Source: Phymatolithon calcareum (taxonomy: Eukaryota; Rhodophyta; Florideophyceae; Hapalidiales). From it: 64,000 nucleotides of DNA. Positions 53,233 to 62,660 of this stretch are shown here, one piece after another (within the stretch, counting starts at the first letter, position 1; every line of letters starts with the position of its first letter). A program made the position numbers and the translations under genes. The notes under the pieces were generated by a model. That model was not told where the DNA came from. It searched no databases and saw only the letters and a list, made by a program, of their open reading frames with translations. Location: the NCBI GenBank assembly GCA_977006965.1, contig OZ345354.1:3100001-3164000 (forward strand). Reading direction: 5' to 3'.

Positions 53233-53770
53233 CCCCACGGTACTCCAACCAAAGTACTGGGTAAGATGGATACAAAAGCATTCCAGGTGGTGGTTGCAAA
53301 TGTGATGAATATGGCGGTGTCGGTTGTCTACATATCTCCTCTTGCGAGCCGAGAGGAGTACGACAAGTGTTTGGAATTCATCCACCGGTATTGCAGGGGA
53401 AAGGCGGAAATCATGGGTGACCTTAACGCAAGACATAGGCACTGGGACCGTACAGGAAACTGGAGAGGGAACAAGATTAATAAGGACGACAACAAGACCA
53501 ACATTTGTATCCAACCATGGCAAGAGCAACATCGATATCTTCATGACGAAGTCCATAGAAGGAGAGGTACCCGAACTGTTGCATGGCATGTGGTAGGGTG
53601 TCACAGAACACATTCCTGTAGCAATGAGATTACTGAACTACAGGATTATAACCTCTCGAAGAAAGAAAGTTATCTCAAAAGCTGCCAGGCGAAGCCTGAC
53701 AAGAACAGCCAAGGCCAGAGAAGAAATGTCGAAGTGAGTACTGGGCATGATAGAGCAGCTGCGTGCCTGT
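53233..53770 (+). pseudogene. LINE endonuclease domain (partial)
   Basis: Plus strand, frame of 53,206-53,775. VSVVYISPLASREEYDKCLE and GKAEIMGDLNARHRHWD match the apurinic-endonuclease-like domain of LINEs; GDLNARHRHWD carries the conserved D and N that nick the target. The N-terminal half of the domain is absent owing to 5' truncation. A frame change near 53,490-53,750 leads to the RT frame. Confidence 0.82.
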
Positions 53771-54510
53771 ACTGACAAACGGGAGTTGAACGACTGGTAT
53801 AATATTTTTCTGGAAAAGCTGACGCAGCCGTGGACATCGTTTAAGCCGAGGTCCCCGAGATTTAAAAGTTTTTGGAAGAAGGAGCTCGACAATCTGGCCA
53901 AGAAACGAACCTGGCATTATAAGATTTACAGGATAACAGGCCTCGAAAGTGACAAAGAAGATCTCCGAGAGGTGAAAATGCTGTTAAAGAAGAAGGTGAG
54001 AAAAGCAAAAATCGACCAATTGGAAAGATATCTTGACGAGGTTGAGAAAATGGGGCCGAGCGAGGCGGTGAACACCACAAGCAAGATCATGAAGTCAAAA
54101 TCCCGGAGGAAAGGAGCAAACAAAGCTCTCGGGGCTCCTGTCCACCCGAGCAAATTCTCAGCATACATCTCAAGTGTGTGTAAGGCGGAAGAAGACTGGA
54201 ATCTGCCGTTGCGTATTTTTGCACTCAATAAGGCAATGAAGAGGCACATCGCAAGAGCATTCAACAGAGCACCGAAGGGGAAGGCGGTAGGTCCTGACGG
54301 AATTGTAGTCGAAATGCTGCACGCGAACAAAGAAGCTGAGCTCGAAATAATGCTAGCAATATGGGAAACATGCGGGAGACTCAAATGTCTTCCTCGGGCA
54401 TGGCGCCAAGCATCCCTGATTCCCTTACACAAGAAAGGCCCAGCTCATGTCGCAGCAAACTACAGGCCCATATCTCTTTAAGTCCAGCCAGGAAAATTAT
54501 TGACGCAGCT
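53747..54510 (+). pseudogene. LINE reverse transcriptase, N-terminal part
   Basis: Frame 53,747-54,481: a basic linker, then RAPKGKAVGPDGIVVEMLHA, LPRAWRQASLIPLHKKG and VAANYRPISL. These are RT blocks 0-2 of LINEs. A single missing base within CTTTAA near 54,479 gives the TAA; in the next frame the sequence reads SPARKIIDAAL up to the piggyBac boundary at 54,514. Confidence 0.9.
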
Positions 54511-54514
54511 CTAG
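54511..54514. repeat. CTAG target duplication, left
   Basis: CTAG precedes the left terminus and recurs at 57,054-57,057 after the right one. One copy plus the flanks gives the LINE codons GCT CTA GAT GCA. Confidence 0.8.
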
Positions 54515-54567
54515 TGTCTATGTGACGAACACCCTCAATTGAGGGTGGATTTAAAACCTGAAAAAAG

Positions 54568-54578
54568 TTTATAAAAAG
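54568..54578 (+). promoter_or_regulatory. TATA box of the piggyBac transposase gene
   Basis: TTTATAAAAAG, about 50 bp inside the left terminus and 144 bp before the ATG. It is the only strong TATA in the short leader. Confidence 0.55.
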
Positions 54579-54721
54579 AATGCGAAACAGTTTTTTAGCG
54601 CCAGATTCGGAAAGGCGGGCTTTTGTTCTTTGTGGGGAGTACCCCTTTTACTACCTTAAAACCGCGTCGTTCGCCGGTAGGAACGAAAATCTGCTGATCA
54701 CCCACAAAAAAGACATCTACC

Positions 54722-56986
54722 ATGCCTCAAGAAAAAGATCCGCGCCGAGTGGTCGGTGCAGCCATACACACCAAAGTAACCTCGGTGATAAGTCTAGCAG
54801 AGTGCTGCCGACTATATGGAGCGTTTTCCAAGTCAAAAAAGGTGAACGGCACCGTTCAAGAGGTACTCGTCGATGATATCAAGGGTCGATTGAGCACGTC
54901 CCTTCGCGTGAAATGGGTTCTTGTTCAGAAACCGATCCAGAAGACTAAGATTAAGACTGTAAAAATTATTAACGTCAAGGCCGGGAAGGCAGACGAAGAC
55001 TCTCGTTCCTCTCGAATGGTTGTATCGAGTCCCAGCAGGCAAAATTCTGTACTTCGAACGCCGGCTTACAGTACTCGTGGTCGAACATCTTCTTCGCCAA
55101 ACGCCGAGTTCTCGGTTCCAATGCCAACAAGCACACCAGAAGGACACACAAACCACAACGCAAGCAAGAGAAGCTCTGAGCGCCCTATGGCGGGCTCTCT
55201 CGCCTACGCCCTGCAAGGTTCTTGGGACCAAGCCTCGCAAGAAGACCTTGATGTCATTACGCTAGACCCTGTGCCAAGCGCTTTTGTTCATGGAGTGCCA
55301 TGGTTCGAGCGCCAGGTTCTATGTCCAATTGGAGGAAGAATTCCCCGTCAGTTCTGGAATGTTCGAACTATAAACGGAGATGTTATTTCCGAAAACTGTG
55401 GCATCGGCTTACACACGCCGTATGAATGCTTCATGACAATGTTCCCCCAAATGCAACTCCGAAAAATTGTTGCTTGGACGTCCGTTAAGCTGAAAAGAAT
55501 CGGAAGAAACGAGACTACCGTGACAGAGCTTCTTAAGTTTTTTGGAATACTGGTTCTCATGAAAAGATTTGAGTTCCGCGCAAAAAGGGACTTATGGATG
55601 TCTACCAGGCCGAACAAGTATATCCCAGCTCCTTCATTTTCAAACAGTGGGATGAACAGAGATATGTTCTCCGAGTACCTCCGGTGCATCACGTTCAGCG
55701 TGCAACCAAGTGAGCAAGGCACTATGTCGTCCGCGCAGCACCGGTTGGCGCTCGTTCAGGATTTTTTCGATGCAATTAACGATCACAGAAAGCTTACCGT
55801 ATCTCCGTCAGATCTGATTTGCGTTGACGAGTCTATTTCTCGTTGGTATGGAAACGGAGGTCATTGGATCGACATCTGGCTGCCGCAATACATCGCTATA
55901 GACCGCAAACCGGAGAGCGGTTGCGAAATACAAAATTCGGCGTGCGGAAGAAGCGGGATAATGTTGCATCTTGAGCTGGTAACCACTGCAGAGGACGAGA
56001 AACAGAAAGACTTCGAGGATGAAATTGTCGATGGTACAGCTGTTCTGCGCCGTCTTGTCGCCGCATACTCTGGTACAAGACGCATTGTCTGTCCAGATTC
56101 ATACTTTGCGAGCGTCGAATCTGCAGAAATGCTTCTCCGATTGGGCCTGAAGTTCATAGGGGTCATCAAAACTGCGACGAAGAAGTATCCAATGGAGTAC
56201 CTATCACAAGTTGAGCTCTCCGAAAGGGGTCAGTGCGTATCAATGGTTCGAAAATCGTTGACCGGTGACCCCTTAATGATGGCGGCGATGTGGGTTGACA
56301 GAGATGGCCGTTACTTTATTTCGAATACGTCAACCACTATGCAAGGGAAACCTTACAGGCGTGTGCGCTGGCGTCAGCTCGAAGATGGAGCTTCACGTGT
56401 TGAGCTTTCAGTCCCTCAGCCTGAAGTATGCGCGACGTACTATTCGGCTTGTGCTCAAATTGACAGGCATAATCGATGCTGTCAAGAGATTTTGGACATG
56501 GAGAAGAAAGTTCGAACTCAAGACTGGTCCTTTCGTGTTAACATATCTCTTCTGGCGATTTGCGTCGTTGATAGCTGGCTTTTGTTTTCTGGCGCACATC
56601 AAGAATCTCAAGACCACATGACGCAGCAAAGGTACTATGAAACACTGGCGGAACAACTCATCGACAACTCATTTGATTCGCGCAATATTCGTCAACGTTT
56701 AGTCAGCCCAAAACGTAAATATGCCTCCGGAAGTGGTGTTGGAACCCACTTAACACCCACGAAGAAGAAAAATAAGACTTCAGCTGGCATGATGACTACT
56801 TTTGCTGTGCAGAACAACTGCAGAGTCTGTCAAGTCAAGAAAACGACCCTCGTGTGCTCGTCATGTAATAGGCTTGATGGCGCCGCAGTCTACATATGTG
56901 GCACGTCAACTGGCAGAAACTGTTTTGCTAAGCATGTTGAACACATCCATGTGCTTGATGCTTTTGACGAGCCCGATAGTGAGTAG
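54722..56986 (+). CDS. piggyBac-family transposase, intact 754-codon frame
   Basis: Uninterrupted from MPQEKDPRRVVGAAIHTKVT. The N-terminal roughly 180 residues are basic and low-complexity. The DDE_Tnp_1_7-type core follows: TVTELLKFFGILVLMKRFEF (helical start), LICVDESISRWYG with D369, RRIVCPDSYFASVESAEMLL with D459, MWVDRDGRYFISNT with D526 and ACAQIDRHNRCCQEIL with D581, the likely counterpart of the GGVD aspartate. I take D369, D459 and D581 as the catalytic triad. A C-terminal cysteine-rich domain (NCRVCQVKKTTLVCSSCN ... CGTSTGRNCFAKHVEHIH) resembles the zinc-binding piggyBac tail. It cuts and pastes the element in the nucleus. It is the one open full-length transposase in the window, so it may have been recently active. 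Confidence 0.93.
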   Translation: MPQEKDPRRVVGAAIHTKVTSVISLAECCRLYGAFSKSKKVNGTVQEVLVDDIKGRLSTSLRVKWVLVQKPIQKTKIKTVKIINVKAGKADEDSRSSRMVVSSPSRQNSVLRTPAYSTRGRTSSSPNAEFSVPMPTSTPEGHTNHNASKRSSERPMAGSLAYALQGSWDQASQEDLDVITLDPVPSAFVHGVPWFERQVLCPIGGRIPRQFWNVRTINGDVISENCGIGLHTPYECFMTMFPQMQLRKIVAWTSVKLKRIGRNETTVTELLKFFGILVLMKRFEFRAKRDLWMSTRPNKYIPAPSFSNSGMNRDMFSEYLRCITFSVQPSEQGTMSSAQHRLALVQDFFDAINDHRKLTVSPSDLICVDESISRWYGNGGHWIDIWLPQYIAIDRKPESGCEIQNSACGRSGIMLHLELVTTAEDEKQKDFEDEIVDGTAVLRRLVAAYSGTRRIVCPDSYFASVESAEMLLRLGLKFIGVIKTATKKYPMEYLSQVELSERGQCVSMVRKSLTGDPLMMAAMWVDRDGRYFISNTSTTMQGKPYRRVRWRQLEDGASRVELSVPQPEVCATYYSACAQIDRHNRCCQEILDMEKKVRTQDWSFRVNISLLAICVVDSWLLFSGAHQESQDHMTQQRYYETLAEQLIDNSFDSRNIRQRLVSPKRKYASGSGVGTHLTPTKKKNKTSAGMMTTFAVQNNCRVCQVKKTTLVCSSCNRLDGAAVYICGTSTGRNCFAKHVEHIHVLDAFDEPDSE

Positions 56987-57053
56987 CTTTCGCGTTCAAA
57001 AATTAAATGATTCTCATTCCCTCAATTCAGGGAAAATTCCCGTCACAAAGACA

Positions 57054-57057
57054 CTAG
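57054..57057. repeat. CTAG target duplication, right
   Basis: Second copy of CTAG, immediately after the right terminus. The LINE reading frame resumes at GAT GCA TAC (DAYIRED). Confidence 0.8.
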
Positions 57058-58175
57058 ATGCATACATACGCGAGGACTACCGCTTCAATAAGGTTCAGCT
57101 GGGTTTTCGGAAATACAGAACCACAAATCTCGGAATTCTCCGGGCAAAAAGTACAATGAAAAAGGGTCATCCGTTCATGGCAGTTCTTGACCTATCCGCG
57201 GAATACGATAGTGTGCCAAGAGATATCCTCATGAAGAGGCTGACGGAGAAACTTTCTGAAGAGATAACAAGAATGTTTGCGTACCTGCTAAAACCCTCGT
57301 GGATCACATCAGCTGGAGATGAGACAAAAACGTTGTGTATCATCGACCGAGGAGTGCCTCAAGGTTCCCCGCTTAGTCCATGCTTATACAATATATTCAT
57401 GGAAACATTCGGAGAAGCCGTCTCCAAGGCAGACTGAAACGTCTCAAACAGCCCAGTGCAATTCTTCGCAGGTGATGTTCAGCTTCAAGCGAAAACCGGA
57501 CGAGGAATGCAGAAAATTCTTGATATAGCGACCGTTTGGGCAAGCGAAAATGGCATAAAATGGAACACTAAACCAGGAAAAAGTGAAGTTCTTCAGTACA
57601 AAGGGCTTCAGAAGCACACTTTTTACTTGACGGGACGAGAACTGCATCAAGCTTGGAGACTCTCGTATCTTGGGGTAAGCATGAATAACAATGACGTTAC
57701 GGATGACACGGCCACGGAAAGAGTTCGAAATGCTGCAGGATGCATACATAAGCTTCGAGAACTTGGAGTGAATGTTCGAGGATTCAAACCGGAGACATGC
57801 ATCATAAAATGGGAGTATGCGTTACACGTTACTCCAATGACAAATCGATTGCTCTCCGCAATCGAGTCAGCAGAGGGCTTGCTCTACAAGAATGTTTTCG
57901 GAAAATATGCCGAACACCGCCGGGACCGAATGCGAGTTCTGTGCCGACTGGGACCACCAAAGATGAGGAGACGTCATCAAGCAGAAAGGTTTGCATTAAG
58001 CCTGGTGAGACACGAAAAGCGCCTTGAAGAAACAGAAGAGTACTTTGGAAGACATGAGGACACAATGGAAGCACTGAAGCATATTGAATATCTCAAGATG
58101 TATGAAGACTTGCGACAAGCCCTTCAGAAAGCCCAGGAGGGATCCGTCACGAAGAAGAAGAGAAGAAACAATTAA
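57058..58175 (+). pseudogene. LINE reverse transcriptase, palm to C-terminus, with in-frame stop
   Basis: One frame from DAYIREDYRFNKVQLGFRKY. The palm includes FMAVLDLSAEYDSVPRDILM (motif A with D) and IIDRGVPQGSPLSPCLYNIF. A TGA at 57,435-57,437 breaks it before SPVQFFAGDVQLQAKTG. That motif C should read FADD, but here is FAGD, losing a catalytic aspartate. The thumb/C-terminal region continues NGIKWNTKPGKSEVLQYKG to KKKRRNN at 58,175. The RT is therefore dead apart from any effect of piggyBac. Confidence 0.9.
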
Positions 58176-58490
58176 GGTATGGGAAAAGGAAGAAGAAGGC
58201 AGATCAATGAAGATTCCTATTGAAGGCAAGCTACCAGGGATCCTTTACATAGGAGAAAGAACAGCACGTTTAAGGTGCCTAAGGTTGACATTCAACCGAG
58301 CACCCCTTAGATGAGTACAGAAATTGAGTTTGAGTGCAAAAGACTCACAGGAACTCTTGTTGGGAGAGAATTACGAATCAAGAACGTTTCGAGTAGCCAG
58401 AGGACATTAACTTAGAGAATATCGCAAGAGCTGCCCCGTTACTCCAGGGTGAGGCTTTGGGAGCTCTCAAAATAAAATCATCAAATATCC
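58176..58490 (+). other. LINE 3' untranslated region
   Basis: About 315 bp ending AGCTCTCAAAATAAAATCAT CAAATATCC. The same end, complemented, is found at about 15,050-15,075 and 23,155-23,180, showing that other LINE tails of this family were inserted there. Confidence 0.7.
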
Positions 58491-58624
58491 CCCTGTGTGG
58501 CTCAGCGGATCACCTAGAGAAGGCAACCAGAGCCCCGTGTCTCTGAGTCGGCGTTTCGTGTGGATCGCGATCAAAGTTTCGTGGCGTACAGTGGAGAAAA
58601 AATGCACTTACTGCATTCCTTACA

Positions 58625-59418
58625 TATCGCAAATTCGAGGTCGGGAATAATCGCCGTCGAGAAGACAAGAAATATCGGGTCTCAAGTGGCTCCGTCTCAG
58701 ACACTGCCGCCTGTTTCTCATAACAAGACTGTAAATTCGGAGACATTCTAACTGGCTCTGGATGAGCGCCGCTTCATGCTCCAGCGCCGGTGACCAGATT
58801 CGGAATGGTATTAATGCGACAGCACCCGAGCACAGCATTGTATCGGAAGGCAGTCGGAATAAGAATCACCAAGTCTTGGTCGGCTCAGTGCTCCTTCCGG
58901 GAGCACGCGGAGAGAAGTTGCTGGTGTAGGCGTCTCGCCATGCCCGGTCCCCGTTTGGGAAACCAGCGATCATATCGGATCTCTAAGACTAACTGGTGCG
59001 TGGCGACATTCTTGAACAGCACGTGGACCTTTGCAGTGTTCTACAACGCTGAGTGCGCGAAAGGTAATAAACTCTCTTTTGTTCTGAACTGTTCATTGCC
59101 GTTTTGTTTGTTTGTTTGTTTATTGCAGGTTATTCGAATTACACAAAGTGTACATTACTCAACATCTAGGCGTCCTCTAAATGCTCCTGATATGGATCCA
59201 TTCCTGGTACTCGCGTATTTGCTTCGCGCTAGTACTGCTGCACACCACTCCACGGCGACATCCGTGTGCCCTTTGCGGAACGTTAATTCAATTCTTGCTT
59301 CTGACAGGACTCGAACCGGCGACCTCAACATTCCTTCCCGTATCATACCGAAATATGCGCACAGGTGCGCGGAGGCAGTTTTACCACTATACTACAGGTG
59401 GATTGCCCTTTTGCGACA
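58625..59418. mobile_element. 794-bp insertion with TTACA duplication
   Basis: TTACA at 58,620-58,624 and 59,419-59,423; the first EF-hand unit has the empty site (CATTCCTTACAGACTCTGCC). Termini are TATCGCAAA...TTTTGCGACA, a 9-bp inverted pair with one mismatch. Five-base duplication and TG/CA-like ends suggest a solo LTR whose first G is mutated; a DNA transposon is the alternative. A SINE occupies the right part. Confidence 0.7.
59096..59412 (-). mobile_element. tRNA-derived SINE with (AAAC)n tail
   Basis: Minus strand. The pol III A box is TAGTATAGTGGTA (59,394-59,382), and the B box GGTTCGAGTCC (59,317-59,307) matches the consensus exactly. A body of about 200 bp follows, ending AATAAACAAACAAACAAACA at about 59,110. 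The A-to-B spacing is longer than in a normal tRNA and no acceptor stem forms, so it is a SINE head rather than a tRNA gene. Confidence 0.7.
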
Positions 59419-59585
59419 TTACAGACTCTGCCTTGATGTCGTGTCTGGGAATAGCATTGCAACGGAAAAGAAAAATGCAGTGGGTGCGACACTGGGATCG
59501 GAACTTTGTCGACGAATGTACCAAACTGTGGTTGTGTACTCCATGCTTTCCGGTCTCACCGCACATTTGTCCCCAAGCTGTCAGA

Positions 59586-60240
59586 GTGTCCACTCGTGAA
59601 CGTGAACACCGAAGAAGTGAAAAGCATCCTCGAAATTTCGAATGTAGACATCAGCCGAAAATCGTGTTGCCCCTGCCACTGAATCATTGTTCTCACCGTC
59701 ATCCATGCCAATTTTGGCAAGTGGGCTTACATAAATGAGCAGAGCAGCAACAACTGTCTCTTCGAAGACGTTCCCATTCACAATTGTTTCCACTTTTCGG
59801 TTGAAGAGTGCAAACACATCGTTAAAATGGGTTCCGTTACTAGTCCAAGCATCATGCAATATTGCACTTTTAGTGCCCTGCATATCAATGTGTATACGAT
59901 CTTCAACAATTTCGACGAGCTTCAGCACGTATTCCTTGAACGTTACTCTAGAGGATCTGACATCATGCTTCGAAAAGCTTCGAACTTCTGGATCTCGAAC
60001 AAATTGAATGGTGAGCAAATTCAGCACAATGAGTCTCATGCAGCCGTTCATGGCTTTTTCTTTTTCAGTTAGTTTCTGCATAACGAAATTATTCGTGCTC
60101 GGAGCAGACCCAGAGCGAATCTTTGTCAGCAGTTCTCTCTTAAATACCTCCAAGAGATGCTGCTCATCATCGTCGGCAATACACTATTTCAAGTGATTAT
60201 TGGGACATATGAACCTTTGCCTTCCTCAGATGCAATTTCA
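59586..60240 (-). pseudogene. hAT-family transposase relic, copy iii
   Basis: Minus strand, 60,153-59,581, 190 codons, the best-kept copy: MEVFKRELLTKIRSGSAPST, LLTIQFVRDPEVRSFSKHDV, ILHDAWTSNGTHFNDVFALF (first catalytic D) and FEDAFHFFGVHVHEWTL, the last corresponding to the hAT segment before the second aspartate. It ends at an opal codon exactly where the inverted-repeat segment begins (59,586). BED-like residues upstream (59,900-60,240) are in other frames. Same family as 19.4 and 26.6 kb, and related to, but distinct from, the hAT in the palindrome. Confidence 0.82.
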
Positions 60241-61335
60241 CCGGGTCCAGCACATTTACCTCCATTTGGATGCTCATGAATGATAAAATAAACATTTCGG
60301 CTTGAAGCAGAACCGACATGACGCAACACGTCACGTTCTTGCTTTCGAACCTTCTACATCCGAATTTCAACAATTTCTTGCGCTTGTGGCTTTCTGCCTC
60401 TAGAGCTCATAGCCCGACTTCGCTTTGGAAAAGGTTTCGAAAGATTTTTGCAGCAAATTAGTACTGCACAGGACCCTCGACGAAAAGCTCTCGGCCCTTC
60501 GTGTACTGTCCCTGCTTGTATGTCTAATGACGATGTTACGACTAGGGTATAACATTTAAGAGAAAAATCTGCCAGAGCACCGGGTGGAGCTCGTTAATTG
60601 CTAAGGTCGGAGACGTTTGCTATGGCCGGTTCAATATTTCGGTTTCGTATATCGCCAGCCACTAGACTCTAGTTCTAGTGACTAGAGTGCGCAAAAGCGC
60701 GGCTTCAGGAGTCAGCAGGCACAATGATGCTTCGATATTACAAAAAATCGTGAATACGGTGCGCCACTACGCATAGAAACTTACGAAATTTGAAATTTAG
60801 AAAATAGCAATGCAATCTGATTGCAATTATTTTTTCTGGCACTTAAATGGGTGCCATGCTTGATCCTGAGTTGGGCCGAACTAGAGGAAAGTCGGCACCT
60901 CTCTAACTTATCTACTTTATCGTCGAATTTGTTGCTTGATTATTGGTCTAGCTTTTGCTGTTCGACTTTTCTTCAACTTGTTTTATCACTGGGGGAACGG
61001 AAAGTCCTATCATAACGAAAATAATGACCAAGGAGGTGTCCTGAAATGACTGGAGACACTTTCCAGTACAACTTGATATGCGAGAATTCCAAAAACGTAT
61101 ACTGCCAGACGGACGATTAAGGCCTTAATGAGAAAGGAGCTACGCTGATTTAAGCCTGTCAAATTCTTCTTCGAACTTTTTTAAGATGAACAGGAGGCGG
61201 GACTTGGTTTACTGTTGTTGCAAAAGCGGATCAAATTAGGCGATGTCACTAGCGTATTACGCTACTAATGGCTGTACTACGTGAGCAGGAGTTAGGATCA
61301 AACGCTTTCAATCTCGCCCGTACTCCGTTTTTCCT
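60241..61335 (-). repeat. non-coding part of block R, copy iii
   Basis: Matches 27,130-29,150 minus the two insertions there. Contains CACTAGACTCTAGTTCTAGT and the AGTCAGCAGGCACAATGATG word. Only short frames, conserved weakly with copy ii. Confidence 0.55.
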
Positions 61336-62110
61336 GTGCATCGTTGTCTTTTGGAAGGTCCTACTTTTGTTAGCTGGAGCGCCGGCCCAGAGAACCCACA
61401 CGGTCAGCCAGTTCTAGCCCTTCGTCATATTCCAGGATTTCTGAGACCATGTCCACGAGGGACGAGTACACCCACAAATACATCTAGAGTCTTTCCCGGT
61501 TCGCGTGTCTTTAAACAGCGGGAACTCTGACTGATCTCCCTCCAATAGATCACCGGAGAGAATGTATTGTATCGCTCTCGCCGCTTGCAGAGCTGTCGGA
61601 CTCGTCCAGCATAAACCCCTTACTTATACCACTCTCAGTTGGCTTAATCAGTTATTTTAGTCTGACACCTAGAACTCGGCCATTGATGTCTAGCCCAATA
61701 TGCACGGTCTGGCGCCGTCGGTGTTTATCTCTCTCTGCACACCAGCCCCGCCGTGATTTGCCCTTTCCACAGATGAGATCACCGCTGCGGAGGACTCCCT
61801 GACACTGAGTCAACAAGAGCGCCCAGAAGACCCGATGCTGATTACTACCTTGCAGATTGAGCAGTGCCCGCACCGCCCGTAGTTGATGTTGGAAAATCGG
61901 TCTCCGGACTTTTGCCTTATTTGAGCTCATTTTCCGTAAGACCTTGATGATAACTTTTATATGTCCGCTACTCCTACCCCTCAGAGAGAGCCGGGCACGA
62001 TGGACAGCCAAGATTCCATAATGAGAGCCCGCCGACGATACGCACTGCTCCGCAGAATGGGCATTGTTCCTCTCATTGCTCTTTTTCCGGGGGGAAACAC
62101 TGAAAGCCAC
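61336..62110 (-). pseudogene. tyrosine recombinase of a DIRS-like element, copy iii
   Basis: Minus strand. The frame 62,110-61,652 reads RRPIFQHQLRAVRALLNLQG, then HRVFWALLLTQCQGVLRSGD, WCAERDKHRRRQTVHIGLDI and NGRVLGVRLK, then TAA where copy ii has TTA. It is free of the two stops of copy ii, so together the copies document the ancestral core. Catalytic Arg is in GVLRSGDL. Beyond the stop the region is deleted (LYQASES part missing) and no HxxR or Tyr is seen. Confidence 0.68.
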
Positions 62111-62389
62111 GAAGGCCCATAAGATCTCTACCTGAGCATTCGGAGTTCCTGTGCGTCGTAGCTGTCACGTGAAGGTAGCACTCCAGAGCCCTGTTTATCA
62201 AAATCAAGGGCTAAGCAAAATTTGCTCCCGAACTTTAGATGAGACTCGCTCGTACGCACGCTTACTGAAGCATAGGTCCCATCCGCCGCGGCCTGGACAA
62301 GGTCTTAGAAACGACTCACAATATCTTGGCTTGAGCGAGGGTCCGGTGCAAGACGTAGTGCAGTACGTCTTTCCGATGACGTTGGTGGT

Positions 62390-62660
62390 TCAATGTGAGC
62401 ATGGCGTCCGAAGAGCATGGTGGAAAACTTCCTTCCTGTTGAAATTTAGAAATTTATCACGATTTCGATAGTTACCGGAAGTGACCAGGCTCTCAAGCTG
62501 GATGATAAATTTGGCCACGCTTTTACTTGAACGTCTATCTCCGGCGCATGGCAACTTGCCGCTTGTATCACAGAGATATTCCACTCTTCTAGCCCGGAAG
62601 AAGCAGGTATCCATTCTGAGAATCTGAAAATGATCTCTTTCACCACTAATCAACACGGTC
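62390..62660 (-). pseudogene. RT palm/thumb fragment of the DIRS-like element, copy iii
   Basis: Minus strand: FFRARRVEYLCDTSGKLPCA, GDRRSSKSVAKFIIQLESLV and NYRNRDKFLNFNRKEVFHHA. The pattern follows the RT end of DIRS/Ngaro elements (..YLG..WDT.TG...P..R..K......  ..GKLNF...V). Missing from copy ii by deletion. Lies upstream of the recombinase on the same strand, as expected for that superfamily. The weak and short match keeps confidence moderate. Confidence 0.5.

Larger units (their letters stand above)
54515..57053 (+). mobile_element. piggyBac-superfamily transposon (2,539 bp)
   Basis: Terminal inverted repeats TGTCTATGTGACG (left) and CGTCACAAAGACA (right, one mismatch to the complement), with subterminal ACCCTCAATTGAGGGT and CCCTCAATTCAGGG. 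One transposase gene fills it. Flanks are CTAG/CTAG. TTAA, the usual piggyBac target, occurs nearby (54,478 and 57,003), but neither lies at the element ends. Confidence 0.9.
53233..58490 (+). mobile_element. 5'-truncated APE-type LINE carrying a piggyBac insertion
   Basis: Starts at 53,233 inside the endonuclease domain and ends AAAATAAAATCATCAAATAT CC at 58,490, with CCCCGTGTG before and CCCTGTGTGG after as an imperfect 9-10-bp target duplication. The empty site is at 26,225-26,250 (GTTCCCCGTGTGGCCCAGCG). Without piggyBac it is about 2.7 kb: endonuclease, RT and C-terminus, no ORF1. The 5' truncation is the usual outcome of incomplete reverse transcription. Confidence 0.85.
52528..59490 (+). 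mobile_element. X insert, copy in the EF-hand unit 4, split by nested elements
   Basis: Flanked by ACCGGG (52,522-52,527) and ACTGGG (59,491-59,496). Removing the LINE (53,233-58,490 plus one target copy) and the 794-bp insert leaves about 900 bp, matching the 25,528-26,427 copy. It carries the same purine tract at 52,560-52,680. Confidence 0.75.

Noticed and set aside
54478-57006. TTAA sites near the piggyBac ends taken as the target duplication
   Set aside because: Excision between them leaves the terminal repeats behind and does not restore the LINE frame, whereas the CTAG pair does.
59307-59394. A genuine tRNA gene on the minus strand
   Set aside because: A and B boxes are good, but spacing is too long, no acceptor stem pairs, and a SINE body with an (AAAC)n tail follows.
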